A stretch of DNA of 64,000 bases from Legionella taurinensis (GTDB lineage Bacteria; Pseudomonadota; Gammaproteobacteria; Legionellales; Legionellaceae): positions 1,116,001-1,180,000 of the forward strand of contig NZ_UGOZ01000001.1 of assembly GCF_900452865.1 (NCBI RefSeq). The letters are read 5' to 3'. How positions within the stretch are numbered: position 1 is the stretch's first letter; each line of letters opens with the position of its first letter. Made by a program: the position numbers and the translations under genes. A model generated the notes under the pieces. The model ran no database searches, was not told where the DNA came from, and saw nothing but the letters and a program-made list of their open reading frames with translations. Shown one piece after another: positions 8,987 through 18,469 of the stretch.

Positions 8987-10115
8987 GTTCTAGCTCCTTA
9001 CGGTGATCGTGTAAACACGTGGACAAAGCATTTAAAAAACGAATATTCTGCTGCATGGTTCCTATGGTCACCCGTAAATGATTAGGCAAACCAAAAGGAA
9101 CAAGAGGACGTACAATAACCCCCTGGTTTAATAAGCCTTCATAAATCGGCAGGCTGCTCATGCCGCAGTCAAAGCTGATAAAATTGCCTTTAGACGGCAA
9201 GACCTGCAAATTCAGCGCCTTGAGTCCCTTCTCCATTTGCTGCATGCCTTGAGCATTGGTAATCAGTGTCTGGGTAACAAAATCAAGATCGTGAATGGCC
9301 GCATAGCCGGCTTCAAGTACCGCCTGATTGACTGCAAAAGGCGGTTGAATGCGTAACAGCATGTCAATTATAGTCGGATTAGCCATGACATAGCCCAGCC
9401 TCAGGGCAGCCAATCCGTAAACCTTGGAAAAGGTGCGGGTGATGACTAAGTTTGGGTATTCATTCAAGAGATTAAGGCTGCTTTTATCTCCGCGCGGATA
9501 AGCAAACTCATAATAGGCTTCATCGAGCACCAGAATGGTGGTTTCCGGTATGGCATGCAAAAGCCGTTTCACGTCATCAAGCGGAATAAAAAGGCCGGTC
9601 GGATTATTGGGATTCGCTAAAAAGAGGATGGCCGTTTGGTCATTGCACAGGCTAATCATCCTGTCGATATCCACCTCGTAATTTTCCCCCACAGGCGATG
9701 TCACGACCGGGATACCCAGAATTTTTGCCTGAATGCTGTAGGAGACAAAGGCGTGGGCATGCGTGAGCATGTGTTTGTCCTGATGCAGGGCAAACAGCAT
9801 GAGCAACAGGGAAAACAGGGTATCCGAGCCATTGCTGAAAGCCAGCATGGGTTCTTTGATGCCTAATTTTTCGGCCAGTGCCGCGCGAAGCGGGTGGTGA
9901 ATCAAGGAAGGGTAAGTGGCAAGTTGAATACCGGTTAGCTTAGCCAGCGCCTCTTTGACTAAGGGGCTGCATCCCAACGGGTTTTCATTGCTGGCCAGTT
10001 TGATAATATTGTCTAATCCCTTTTCCTTGGCCAATTCGTCAATGGATTTGCCGGGAACATAGGGACTGAGTGAGCGAATCCCTTCATGAGGCAGCAGATG
10101 ATAATCGCAGGGCAA
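8976..10115 (-). CDS. hisC: Histidinol-phosphate/aromatic aminotransferase
   Basis: A 379-residue fold-type I PLP enzyme of the HisC group. Visible landmarks are KLASNENPLG near the N-terminus, FLANPNNPTG, LDEAYYEFA and the PLP-lysine stretch RTFSKVYGLAALRLGY. HisC transfers an amino group between glutamate and imidazole acetol phosphate; many HisC paralogues also act on tyrosine and phenylalanine. The overlap with phhB, rather than with his genes, favours an aromatic-amino-acid role, which is an inference. Confidence 0.88.
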   Translation of the reverse strand: MPCDYHLLPHEGIRSLSPYVPGKSIDELAKEKGLDNIIKLASNENPLGCSPLVKEALAKLTGIQLATYPSLIHHPLRAALAEKLGIKEPMLAFSNGSDTLFSLLLMLFALHQDKHMLTHAHAFVSYSIQAKILGIPVVTSPVGENYEVDIDRMISLCNDQTAILFLANPNNPTGLFIPLDDVKRLLHAIPETTILVLDEAYYEFAYPRGDKSSLNLLNEYPNLVITRTFSKVYGLAALRLGYVMANPTIIDMLLRIQPPFAVNQAVLEAGYAAIHDLDFVTQTLITNAQGMQQMEKGLKALNLQVLPSKGNFISFDCGMSSLPIYEGLLNQGVIVRPLVPFGLPNHLRVTIGTMQQNIRFLNALSTCLHDHRKELEHEK

Positions 10116-10258
10116 AGGTCTCTCCTTGAAAATAATTTCGCCTCATCTTACCGCAACCTATACCACAAGTGGAAGATTAAAATAACGCAGAGTGATCTTG
10201 TCAGAGGCAGCGAATCACGCTAGGCTAACGCCGGCAACCAACCCAGGGAAAATGGAAT

Positions 10259-10477
10259 ATGACCTCTTCACAAGGATTCTCCTTGATTGAAGTACTGATC
10301 ACACTTTTGGTGATTTTAAGTACATCATTCGGACTTTTAACTCAGCAATGGCAGAGCCTCTGCCTCTTCAATCAGGCGAAAGCCCAATTCAGCGAGTGCT
10401 TAACAAGCGACAATGAGTATGAGCTGCGATTGGCAGGCCTTAAGCCTTTTCCTTCGCTTGAAGGAGGAAAAAAATGA
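10259..10477 (+). CDS. Short minor prepilin (PilV/FimT-like)
   Basis: A 72-residue protein with a class III prepilin signal: SSQGFSLIEVLITLLVI, predicted cut between Gly and Phe, Glu at position 5 of the mature chain, and a hydrophobic N-terminal helix. The globular part is only about 40 residues, shorter than usual for PilV. Its stop overlaps the start of the next gene (ATGA). It opens a three-gene minor-pilin unit that would prime or decorate type IV pili or the type II secretion pseudopilus. Confidence 0.75.
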   Translation: MTSSQGFSLIEVLITLLVILSTSFGLLTQQWQSLCLFNQAKAQFSECLTSDNEYELRLAGLKPFPSLEGGKK

Positions 10478-11220
10478 CAAGACAAACGGGCTTCAGCCTC
10501 GTTGAAATCATGATTGGCTTACTGCTTGGCAGCATCCTTTTAGGCGCATTGTTTAACCATTACTTCATGACCCGTCGCCACGAAGCCTCCTTTCAACAGC
10601 AGGTGACAGCGAGTGATGATGTGCAGATGATCATTGACCTGTTGCAGGATAATATACGCCAGGCCGGGTTTACGCCCTGTGCCGGAATAGGCTGGTTAAC
10701 TGCAGCCGACCGACGCGGCAAGCGGCAATCCCTGGCGGCGATTACCCTGTCAGGCGGCACTGAAAATCGCCTTGCCGTCAAACGCATGAGTGAGGATTTT
10801 ACGGCAGTAAACCGCATCTTAAGCCCTTCGCAGGTGCTGGTGGATACCGGCTGCCGATTATCCCCTCGCCAGGTCATCATGATTGCCGATTGTTTTCATG
10901 CGGAAGTCACCACCATTGAGCGCATGAAGGCGCAGGGTGAAAGTCAATGTGAACTCACGCTGAAAGACCCGCTGCAATTTCCCTATACGCCGCCTGCTTA
11001 TGTGGGGGAGTGGCTTGAGGAGCAATTCTTTGTGCAGAAAAACCAAACCGGTGAACCGGCGTTGTTTTATCAATCCCGTCATGCAGAAGAATTAAGCGCG
11101 GTTGTCCGTTCCTTTTTTGCCCGATTGCACGCCGGCACTAAAGGGCAGGTGCTGACGGTCACGCTGGGGCTTGCAGATAACCAGCAGCGGATTGTCAATG
11201 CTCTGGTGCGCATCCCGTGA
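10474..11220 (+). CDS. PilW-like minor pilin
   Basis: A 248-residue prepilin-like protein beginning TRQTGFSLVEIMIGLLLGS, with a predicted prepilin peptidase site, Glu5 and a hydrophobic helix. The rest is a soluble domain with several Cys (for example FTPCAGIGW and DTGCRL) as in PilW proteins. It overlaps both neighbours by 4 bp, indicating translational coupling. Confidence 0.78.
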   Translation: MTRQTGFSLVEIMIGLLLGSILLGALFNHYFMTRRHEASFQQQVTASDDVQMIIDLLQDNIRQAGFTPCAGIGWLTAADRRGKRQSLAAITLSGGTENRLAVKRMSEDFTAVNRILSPSQVLVDTGCRLSPRQVIMIADCFHAEVTTIERMKAQGESQCELTLKDPLQFPYTPPAYVGEWLEEQFFVQKNQTGEPALFYQSRHAEELSAVVRSFFARLHAGTKGQVLTVTLGLADNQQRIVNALVRIP

Positions 11221-11726
11221 ATTCCAAAGGTTTTATGCTGGTCACCGCCCTGTTGTTTTTAAGTCTGATGATGCTGTTGGTGCTGTCGCAGCAACAACGG
11301 GTATGGCTTTATCACAAGTCACTGAACCAACTGATTACTAAACACAGGGCCGTTCAGGTGATGGAGAAAAAGATAAGGCAAATCATCGAGAAAGGCGCTT
11401 TCACGGCATGGCCTGCCTGCCTCCTGCCCTCAGACAGAGCCAATCAGGTCATTGAGCGTCTCCTGCAGGGGCAGGGGTGCCCTTATGAAGCAAAAGGATT
11501 GCATTATCGTTTCGTTATCGAAGCGTTAGGGACCTATCCCTGCATGCAGTCTGTCGTTGAAAATCGCCTGCACAGCACCTACCACTGGCGGGTTACTATG
11601 GCCTCTACGGATCGCGACGTGCTGCAAATCCGCTTTGCGCAGCTGGTTGCTGAACAGCCCTGCACCTCGCGATCCCCGATGTTTGTGAAACCGGGAATCT
11701 TGAGTTGGCGCTTTCTACTGGCCTAA
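11217..11726 (+). CDS. PilX-like minor pilin
   Basis: A 169-residue protein starting at a GTG that overlaps the preceding stop (GTGA). The N-terminus (KGFMLVTALLFLSLMMLL) has the Gly-Phe cut site and a long hydrophobic stretch but lacks Glu5, as PilX and GspK-type tip pilins often do. It is third in the unit, the usual PilV-PilW-PilX order. The gene overlaps the convergent oxygenase gene by 4 bp. Confidence 0.7.
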   Translation: MNSKGFMLVTALLFLSLMMLLVLSQQQRVWLYHKSLNQLITKHRAVQVMEKKIRQIIEKGAFTAWPACLLPSDRANQVIERLLQGQGCPYEAKGLHYRFVIEALGTYPCMQSVVENRLHSTYHWRVTMASTDRDVLQIRFAQLVAEQPCTSRSPMFVKPGILSWRFLLA

Positions 11727-12628
11727 GGAGAGATCGGCCTTGTTTCACCCTGAAACCATTTGTGTGTTTCGGTTCTGGGTAAAGCCGTCACGCCATGGGC
11801 TTCAATAAAAGCGACCAAAGCCCAGCGTGAGTAGGGTTTGCCGATGAAGGTCTCATCGAGCTGGATGACGTCATGCCAACCCGCGGTCAACTCATCGGCA
11901 GGCATGATTTGCTTGAAATTACTGGACAGCATAAAAATGGCATGGCCGGGCTGCTGTTGAACCGGTGTTAAATCATGCGGGCCGCTGCCGATACGAAGAC
12001 CCGGACCGCTTTCGGCGATGGCTAAGGTCATGGAGCCGGCGTCGAAATGGGGTTTGGCCAAGTACTTACCGGATTGTTGCCAGTTGTATTTCAAAAAGCG
12101 TAAAAGAATATGGACGTCCGTGGTGTCAAAAACACGGTTGACCAGTCCCGGAAAAGGCGGCTGAAGCGTCGTTAACAGGTCATGCACCGTGGAGGCAACC
12201 GCTTGCCAGATGGGTTCTGCTTTCAGCATAAAATCATTAACCACCGGGTGCTGAGCGAGAAACGCGCCGCAGCGTTGAAAAATGGCAGGATGAAAATGAA
12301 AAAAGGCTTTGCTGTCATTGTAACTGTCGTCAGCGGGATCCCGTTGCTTAAACCCCACATCGCCGCGGCGATGCATTGGGGCCACCGTAAAATCGATGTG
12401 CTCCCGGATGGCTTGGGGTTCGTCTAAAAATCGGAAAAAAGCCGCCATGGCGTCATGGATGACAGTAGACGGTAAGGCAAAGGGCACAAGCACGTAGTTT
12501 TGTTGCCGCAATTGCCGCATAATATCCTGGTGGGTCAAAGGCATGGTGTTTCCGGTTGGCAATTCATGTGCAGCGTAGGCAATACTCTCCACAAACGCGC
12601 TGCGATTAGCTATATTGATATACTTCAT
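11723..12628 (-). CDS. 2-oxoglutarate/Fe(II)-type oxygenase, IPNS-like
   Basis: A 301-residue protein with the double-stranded beta-helix pattern of isopenicillin-N-synthase-like non-haem iron oxygenases. His194 and Asp196 form the HxD iron motif (PHFDAG), His252 (GWHDV) fits the distal ligand and Arg268 (YSRWALVAF) fits the co-substrate arginine. The N-terminal region also has the family's helical lead-in (VPFALPS to FFRFLDE). The substrate cannot be told. It is divergent from the efflux genes that start at 12655, with about 26 bp between the starts, so their promoters must overlap or lie within coding sequence. Confidence 0.7.
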   Translation of the reverse strand: MKYINIANRSAFVESIAYAAHELPTGNTMPLTHQDIMRQLRQQNYVLVPFALPSTVIHDAMAAFFRFLDEPQAIREHIDFTVAPMHRRGDVGFKQRDPADDSYNDSKAFFHFHPAIFQRCGAFLAQHPVVNDFMLKAEPIWQAVASTVHDLLTTLQPPFPGLVNRVFDTTDVHILLRFLKYNWQQSGKYLAKPHFDAGSMTLAIAESGPGLRIGSGPHDLTPVQQQPGHAIFMLSSNFKQIMPADELTAGWHDVIQLDETFIGKPYSRWALVAFIEAHGVTALPRTETHKWFQGETRPISP

Positions 12629-12654
12629 TCAACGTTGCAAGGGGATTGCGGTTA

Positions 12655-13650
12655 ATGGACAAGGAGCGTTTTCTGGCATTTAAATATTGGCCGCACGTGA
12701 TCACGGTGACGCTCATCGTCTTGGCCTTTGCCGGTTATCGCTATTTTGCTTATTACGATACGCGTTCCAATGATGCCTATGTTTCAGCCAACGTGATCAA
12801 TGTCGCTTCGTTGGTTTCCGGTCCAATCAGCGCCATCTACATAAAAGAAAACCAGAACGTCAAAAAAGGACAAAAACTGATCGAGATTGATCCGCGCCCG
12901 TTTAAATATGCCATGGAGAAGGCCAGGGCTGATTATAAAATGAGCCAGGTCAATTATGAAAATAACAAACTGGCTATTACCGTGGCTGAAGAGAAACTCA
13001 GACAAACCCAATCCATTCTGGCATTAAGCAAAGATCATTACCAACGCTATCAAAAACTGCAGAACGAGGGCGCTTTGGCTGAAATTCAATTGATTAATAT
13101 TGAAGCCAAAATCAAGGAACAGGAGGCACGGGTCATCGCCGCCAACGAACGGTTACGCATTGCTCAGATTACTCTCGATGACAACGAAGTGCGGGCGGCC
13201 AAGGCAAAGTATGACAAAGCAGCCTATTTATACACTAACACGCTCATTACTGCGCCAGCGGATGGCTATGTCACCAATTTTAATTTACGCCGCGGTCAAT
13301 ACATTGCCACGGGCGAAGGGCTGTTTGCGCTTATCGAAACCAAACGCTGGTGGGTCGTGACCCGCTACCGCGAAACGGCCATTCGTTTAATCCAGCCGGG
13401 CGACAAGGCCACCATCAAACTGGACATGTATCCTGGTAAAACCTTTCATGGCCATGTGGGAAGTATTGGTTGGGGCATTAATCGCGTTCAAGCCGGCAGT
13501 GTTGCCCCGTCAACCCTGGCTTACCTCGAAGCCACCGAGGATTGGATTAAAATTGCACAGCGCTTTCCGGTGCGCATAGAAATCGACGATGTTTCCCCCG
13601 AATACCCCCTAAGGATAGGTGCCAGTGCGACAACCGTTACCTACCGCTGA
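12655..13650 (+). CDS. HlyD/EmrA/AaeA-type membrane fusion protein
   Basis: Periplasmic adaptor, 331 residues from the ATG at 12655 (preceded by AAGGGGATT). An N-terminal membrane anchor at about residues 13-30 is followed by the barrel-sandwich motif (SNDAYVSANVINVAS, VSGPISAIYIKENQNVKKGQ), a long alpha-hairpin and a second half-motif (ITAPADGYVTNFNLRRGQYI). With the overlapping FUSC gene it makes an AaeAB-like pump, a type that exports aromatic acids in E. coli; the substrate here is not known. Confidence 0.88.
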   Translation: MDKERFLAFKYWPHVITVTLIVLAFAGYRYFAYYDTRSNDAYVSANVINVASLVSGPISAIYIKENQNVKKGQKLIEIDPRPFKYAMEKARADYKMSQVNYENNKLAITVAEEKLRQTQSILALSKDHYQRYQKLQNEGALAEIQLINIEAKIKEQEARVIAANERLRIAQITLDDNEVRAAKAKYDKAAYLYTNTLITAPADGYVTNFNLRRGQYIATGEGLFALIETKRWWVVTRYRETAIRLIQPGDKATIKLDMYPGKTFHGHVGSIGWGINRVQAGSVAPSTLAYLEATEDWIKIAQRFPVRIEIDDVSPEYPLRIGASATTVTYR

Positions 13651-15799
13651 GGCCTTAGCCTGGTTTAAACCGTTTATCCCTCAGAGCAAAGAAAACCGCG
13701 CTGCGGTCCGCACGGCCGTTTCAGCGGTAGCGGCTGTGTTACTGGCGTTTGCTCTTCACCTCGACAAACCCTATTGGTCGGGCATGACCACCGTCATCCT
13801 GGCCAATATTTATACCGGAAGCATTATTGATAAAGCCATCATGCGTATTGCTGGAACCCTTGCAGGGGCCTGGGGCGGTTATTTTCTTGCCGGATACATT
13901 GCCAACAGTTTTTTGCTGTATCTGTTGTCAGCCTTTTTGTTGGTTACCATTGCTGTTTATTACTATAACTTCAGTGTGTATGCCTATGCCTATCTGCTGG
14001 GCGCGATCAGCGCCTTTATTGTTATCGCCGATCTGGCCATCGCCCCTGAACAGGCCTTCTGGGTGGCGGTGTGGCGTCCGATAGAAATCGGTTTAGGAGT
14101 TCTGGTATCCGCCGCGGCTGCTTTTTGTCTTTTTCCGATTAATATTCATGACGCATTGGATAAGGAAGTGGGGCAGGTATTTACCGGATTTCAACAGTTA
14201 ATCAGGGCGGTGCAGGATAACCTCTTAGTGGGGCATTCGTCTGTGGATGAACTGCGAAAGAACATGCAGAAATTTAAAAAATCGGTTGTCAAAGCCACGG
14301 ACATGTTAGGGTACATGCGGCGTGAGGTGGGATTTAAGCGCGAAAAAATCGATCAGCTGCGTGTGCTGTTTGATTCCTTTTACAGTTTAAACCGCAGCCT
14401 TCATTTTTTTATTTCGTCCCAGCAGTATGCCGGCATTCAGGCAGAATTGACAGCGGTACCGTTGCCTCTGGCTGAGGTTTTTTCAGCGATTATCGAGGAT
14501 CTTGACGGCATTAAGTGCCATTTTCTAAAGCAAACGGACGATGGAAAAGAATTGAATAGTACGCAGGCCCTGCAGTCCCTGGACGCGGCCCTGTCCGTGC
14601 TTACGGCGCGAAGCAGTCAACATCAGCAAGCGGTTTTTGCCATCAGCCATCTGCTGCGGCAGTTCGTTAATAAGCTGCAATCGTTACAACTGGTTCTGGT
14701 CAAAGGGCAGAAATTCACTGCTCCCCATGCCCGGCTCATCAGCAGGAAGCAGCGGTTACAGACGGATCCGGACATTATCAAGCACAGCATTAAAGCCGGA
14801 TTAAGTGTCATTCTGGCGCTCTGTTTCTGGTTAATCAGCAATTGGCCGGGCGGGTTAAACGGACTAATCAGCAGCATTGTGATTTCCATTCGAAAAAGCA
14901 TTTATGAAATGAAAAACATCAGTCTTTACCGTTTGCTGGGTTGCCTGGCAGGCGGCGGGCTGGCGCTGTTCTCTCTCGCCTCGATTCGGATGGATTTGTA
15001 TGATTTGATTATCATTTTGTGGTTTGGCGTGTGGGCGTTCAGTTATTTTTCTTTTAAATACACGGCGTATGCCTACATCGGCTTGCAGGCTAATATTGCT
15101 CTAATTATCACCCTGGCGCAGGCCGGCGGCCCCCCGATCGGACTGGATCCCCCCCTGGAGCGTTTGGGTGGTATTTTAATTGGTATCACATCCACTTTTC
15201 TGGTGGCTAATGCCTTGTGGCGAAGCGATACGTTGACGCAGTTGACGGGCCGCCTACATAAACTGTCGCGATACCTGCACTATAACGTCAGGCAGCTTTT
15301 AGCGCCTGAGTCGCAAAAAAAGCCCTTGTATGATTTGACTTCGCTGTTCTGGTTTTGCCGCGGTTTATTGGAAACTCTGGAGCAGGAGGACTTACCGCCC
15401 AAAAAACAGCCTGTATTTGATGAGGCAAAACAGGATTTTCAGAACCAGGTATTACTGCAGGCCACCATCACGCATGTTTATGATTACCTCGACCAGGACA
15501 AATGCCGTCTGGCTGCCGCTAAGGCTGGTTGGGACTTGAGGGCACTGGAGGCAGAGGTTGCGGCCTTGTTTGAAGGGAAGCAAGTCAATCTGAAGCCTAG
15601 TCAGGTAAAAAAACAACTCGAGGCGTTAAGGGATGTGCTTTTGACTGCCGAAGAAGAACAAGTCAGTGCGGACGACATGGAAAACAGCGTGGTTTACTTA
15701 GGCTCCCTGATTCAACTGGCCATAATCGCCGAGGCTATGGCCAGAAATAATCACTGGGTTGATGGTTTAAATCAGGAACAGGCTGCCGCGGGCGTGTAG
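13619..15799 (+). CDS. FUSC-family (AaeB-like) inner-membrane transporter
   Basis: A 726-residue protein with two sets of membrane helices (about residues 20-180 and 385-530) separated by a soluble helical region and followed by a cytoplasmic tail, the layout of fusaric acid resistance/AaeB transporters. It starts at a GTG inside the end of the adaptor gene (32-bp overlap). The pair probably exports small aromatic or weak-acid compounds, in keeping with aromatic-acid catabolism elsewhere in the window; that link is speculative. Confidence 0.85.
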   Translation: MPVRQPLPTAEALAWFKPFIPQSKENRAAVRTAVSAVAAVLLAFALHLDKPYWSGMTTVILANIYTGSIIDKAIMRIAGTLAGAWGGYFLAGYIANSFLLYLLSAFLLVTIAVYYYNFSVYAYAYLLGAISAFIVIADLAIAPEQAFWVAVWRPIEIGLGVLVSAAAAFCLFPINIHDALDKEVGQVFTGFQQLIRAVQDNLLVGHSSVDELRKNMQKFKKSVVKATDMLGYMRREVGFKREKIDQLRVLFDSFYSLNRSLHFFISSQQYAGIQAELTAVPLPLAEVFSAIIEDLDGIKCHFLKQTDDGKELNSTQALQSLDAALSVLTARSSQHQQAVFAISHLLRQFVNKLQSLQLVLVKGQKFTAPHARLISRKQRLQTDPDIIKHSIKAGLSVILALCFWLISNWPGGLNGLISSIVISIRKSIYEMKNISLYRLLGCLAGGGLALFSLASIRMDLYDLIIILWFGVWAFSYFSFKYTAYAYIGLQANIALIITLAQAGGPPIGLDPPLERLGGILIGITSTFLVANALWRSDTLTQLTGRLHKLSRYLHYNVRQLLAPESQKKPLYDLTSLFWFCRGLLETLEQEDLPPKKQPVFDEAKQDFQNQVLLQATITHVYDYLDQDKCRLAAAKAGWDLRALEAEVAALFEGKQVNLKPSQVKKQLEALRDVLLTAEEEQVSADDMENSVVYLGSLIQLAIIAEAMARNNHWVDGLNQEQAAAGV

Positions 15800-16191
15800 A
15801 CCCCTTGCTCTTGCAGGCACTGGTTTTCGTATTCGCGTATTTGTACTGCCAGGCGGCAATAAATACCGTGCGTGGTTTCAGTACGTTTCCAACTTTTATG
15901 TTCCTTAATTCCGTCATACCCTTTGGCGGCTAATATGGCTTTAATGCCCTCAATTTTTCGACAGGCGAGCATGTCGTTATCATTCAGTAACTGATTAATG
16001 GCAATAATCCCTTTGGGCAGGCGAAATTCTGGCTCAGCCAGTTTCAGAAACTCAACCGCATACTCCGGGTTCATGAGCATGACTAAATTTTTGCCAAATT
16101 CTCTGACCCAGTTGTAGCGAACCTGGGATTGCCACTGCTGTTCTTCGGCAATGATGGAGTGAATGGTCGTGAGTAATTCCTCAGCCTGCAT
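15772..16191 (-). CDS. Unrecognised small cytoplasmic protein
   Basis: A 139-residue soluble protein from the ATG at 16191, which follows AAGGAAAG; an upstream in-frame ATG at 16269 adds 26 residues with no better ribosome site. It has no signal peptide, membrane segment or motif I know. Composition is mixed helical with several Trp and Cys. Its 3' end overlaps the end of the FUSC gene on the other strand by 28 bp. Confidence 0.65.
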   Translation of the reverse strand: MQAEELLTTIHSIIAEEQQWQSQVRYNWVREFGKNLVMLMNPEYAVEFLKLAEPEFRLPKGIIAINQLLNDNDMLACRKIEGIKAILAAKGYDGIKEHKSWKRTETTHGIYCRLAVQIREYENQCLQEQGVYTPAAACS

Positions 16192-16413
16192 AGTCTTTCC
16201 TTGTCTGTGAATTGAACTAAAAGATTGCACAATGGCTGGAAAATTGCAAGATGTCATCGGGGTGTCCAAGCCTTGTCAATAAGATTAAAATCAACAAAAA
16301 ATGCACTTTTAAAAAGCGTAAGCTATATTAAATTCAAATTAAAATGTTTATATTTCAATAAGTTATTTAATTGTACTCATTTCTTCAATCTAAAATGGTT
16401 AGAGTGAACGTGT

Positions 16414-16563
16414 ATGAAGAAAACAAATCAAGCATGTATTCACTGCTGTAAGGAAACAATTCCTGAACAGGATATTGATCTTAAAATCCAGGATCTTCCC
16501 CCTGTCTTCTCAAAAATAGAATGGGGGTATTCAACCCCCACTTTCATGAAAAAGAAAGCCTGA
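16414..16563 (+). CDS. Possible 49-residue Cys-containing small protein
   Basis: An ATG-initiated 49-codon frame with a CIHCC cluster at residues 8-12, a hydrophilic middle and a lysine-rich end (MKKKA). Upstream is AGAGTGAACGTGT, only a weak ribosome-binding site. A GGGGGT/ACCCCC hairpin lies within the frame at about 16524-16542, so the region could instead be a transcript end for an untranslated RNA. No homologue comes to mind. Confidence 0.3.
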   Translation: MKKTNQACIHCCKETIPEQDIDLKIQDLPPVFSKIEWGYSTPTFMKKKA

Positions 16564-16933
16564 AAAAAACGCAGTTTTTTCTTTGGTTTTTTATTAAGAA
16601 CTAAAAATTGACTTGCTGTAATTTCTTTTATTATTCATGTTTTTGTTTAGGACGAGACTAAGTGGCGGCGCGGCATCGATTAGATTTTTTTCTGCCTAAT
16701 CGGCAAACTCGATTTCCCCAGGGCTTCCTGTTGTGAGCCAGGCTATACGCTGAGCGAGTTCCGCTGGGACTGATAACCCCTGTTAATCCTTCATGGTTCA
16801 AAATGACAACTATACTGATAAGCATAAACTATTTAAGGCAATTGTTGGCAATCGAACGCTATTTTCCTGCAAGGCATGAATTTCAGGCCATGTGGAAGAG
16901 TGTATCTCTTGGAAAAGAATGGAAGGAAACAGA
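16564..16933. other. Non-coding stretch before the NUDIX gene
   Basis: About 370 bp, AT-rich at the left. There is an A7/T6-flanked segment right after 16563, and a 7-bp inverted repeat CGATTAG/CTAATCG near 16677-16702 with a T-rich loop. No open frame with a convincing start. Nothing further is recognisable. Confidence 0.4.
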
Positions 16934-17371
16934 ATGCATGTCGTGATGGGGCTTATTATCAATAAAGAAGGTCTTATACTCGTTGCCCAACGCGCAGAGC
17001 ATCAGCCTCAGGCCGGCACCTGGGAGTTGCCCGGAGGAAAGGTAGAGTCTGGCGAGACCGCTTTAGCTGGCTTGCAACGTGAACTTACAGAAGAACTTGG
17101 TATTCAAGTCATTCAGGCAACCCCCTGGATTAAAATACCCTATCATTATACCACTCACGACGTGTTGTACGATGTTTGGCTCATTGAGCAATTGAGCGGC
17201 AAAATCAGGGGACTGGAAGGCCAAGGCCTGAAGTGGGTAAACCGGAATGAGTTCCTCTCTCTTTTGGGTTTCCCTGACAATGAAGCCGATAAGGTAGGCG
17301 ATATGCTGAATGGTATTTTAAAAAACCGTACTCTGTGTGATGACGATGCAAATTTTCATTTAAATGATTAG
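16934..17371 (+). CDS. NUDIX hydrolase (MutT-like)
   Basis: A 145-residue protein that would hydrolyse a nucleoside diphosphate linked to another group. The full NUDIX box GX5EX7REUXEEXGU is present at residues 35-57 (Gly35, Glu41, Arg49-Glu50, Glu53-Glu54). Size and the preceding GTWELPGG match MutT/NudG-type pyrophosphatases that clean oxidised or modified nucleotides. The ATG at 16934 follows AAGGAAACAGA; the upstream start at 16892 has no ribosome site. A nucleoside hydrolase follows 26 bp later, so the pair may serve nucleotide salvage or sanitation. Confidence 0.9.
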   Translation: MHVVMGLIINKEGLILVAQRAEHQPQAGTWELPGGKVESGETALAGLQRELTEELGIQVIQATPWIKIPYHYTTHDVLYDVWLIEQLSGKIRGLEGQGLKWVNRNEFLSLLGFPDNEADKVGDMLNGILKNRTLCDDDANFHLND

Positions 17372-17397
17372 TGACATGACAAAGGGGGATACCCTTC

Positions 17398-18450
17398 ATG
17401 GTCAATACGGATGACAATAAAGCCGTTCAATTATTCATTGATTCCGATGTGGGCGTTGATGACGCACTGGCCATTCTCTGGTTGGCAAGACAAAAAAATA
17501 TCAAACTGTTGGGCATTACTACCGTCTGCGGCAATAACAGTGTGCAGGATGCAACCAATAATGCCTTGACTGTGCTTGACGTCATCAACCGGCAGGATAT
17601 TCCAGTGACCATGGGAGCGGCGAACCCATTGGTCTTTCCCCCCATCCGTTTTGGTCAATTAATCATGGGGCCTGACGGGCTTTGGGGTTGTCAAAAAAAA
17701 CATGACCTTGCGCGTTTGCCAACGGATGCGCCGGCTGCCATCGCAGCAGCGGCCAGAAAGCACCCTGACATGATTATAATCGCGCTTGGACCTGCGACCA
17801 ATCTGGCGCAGGCGGTGCAACGTTTTCCCGAGGAAATGGCCAATGTCCGAATTCTGATGATGGCCAATCTGCCTTTTCAAACCCTGCGCGGCGCCATTCA
17901 AGGGGCAGGATTTAACGCGTATGCGGATCCTCATGCGATTGATGTCTTACTTAATCACCCCTGTGATTTCACGATTTTAGGGCCTGGGGCCATCGATAAA
18001 GTGAGAGTGGATAATGTGGATTACCTTGAGAAAATTTCAAAAAAAACGGATCCGATCAATCAGTTTATTTTCTCCATCTTAAAACCATATTTTTATGCAG
18101 AATCCCTTGGGCAAAAGCAAGCGGTGATTATCTATGATTTGGTTTTGGCAATGATTGCAGCAAAAAAAGAGAGTATAAAAGAAACAGTGTCCGGATTTGG
18201 AAAAATCTCATTACACAATGATTTTACGGCGGGGGAAATCAGTGTAAGAACGGATCCACAAGGTAAAATTTTTCTCAAGCATTCCAAGCACGATTTATCG
18301 GAATTGGCCAGGCTGACGTTTAGCAATCAGGATTTCAATTTATCAAAAACCATGCAAACACTTCTGGACGACATCCGAGATAATATTCACCTGATTTTGG
18401 AGGTGGATGTGGATCGAATCAAAACAATGATCGAACAGGGATTTGAATAG
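17398..18450 (+). CDS. Inosine-uridine preferring nucleoside hydrolase family protein
   Basis: A 350-residue protein with the calcium-binding signature DSDVGVDDA at residues 14-22 and the family stretches LLGITTVCGN and NAYADPHAIDVLLN. It would split the N-glycosidic bond of a nucleoside to give ribose and a base. Likely co-transcribed with the NUDIX gene before it. The family includes other N-ribohydrolases, so the substrate is open. Confidence 0.88.
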   Translation: MVNTDDNKAVQLFIDSDVGVDDALAILWLARQKNIKLLGITTVCGNNSVQDATNNALTVLDVINRQDIPVTMGAANPLVFPPIRFGQLIMGPDGLWGCQKKHDLARLPTDAPAAIAAAARKHPDMIIIALGPATNLAQAVQRFPEEMANVRILMMANLPFQTLRGAIQGAGFNAYADPHAIDVLLNHPCDFTILGPGAIDKVRVDNVDYLEKISKKTDPINQFIFSILKPYFYAESLGQKQAVIIYDLVLAMIAAKKESIKETVSGFGKISLHNDFTAGEISVRTDPQGKIFLKHSKHDLSELARLTFSNQDFNLSKTMQTLLDDIRDNIHLILEVDVDRIKTMIEQGFE

Positions 18451-18469
18451 ACAACGAGCCGCCTGCCAT

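Noticed and set aside
16225-16407. A 60-codon ORF upstream of the small Cys ORF
   Set aside because: Low-complexity AT-rich sequence and no ribosome-binding site; likely chance.
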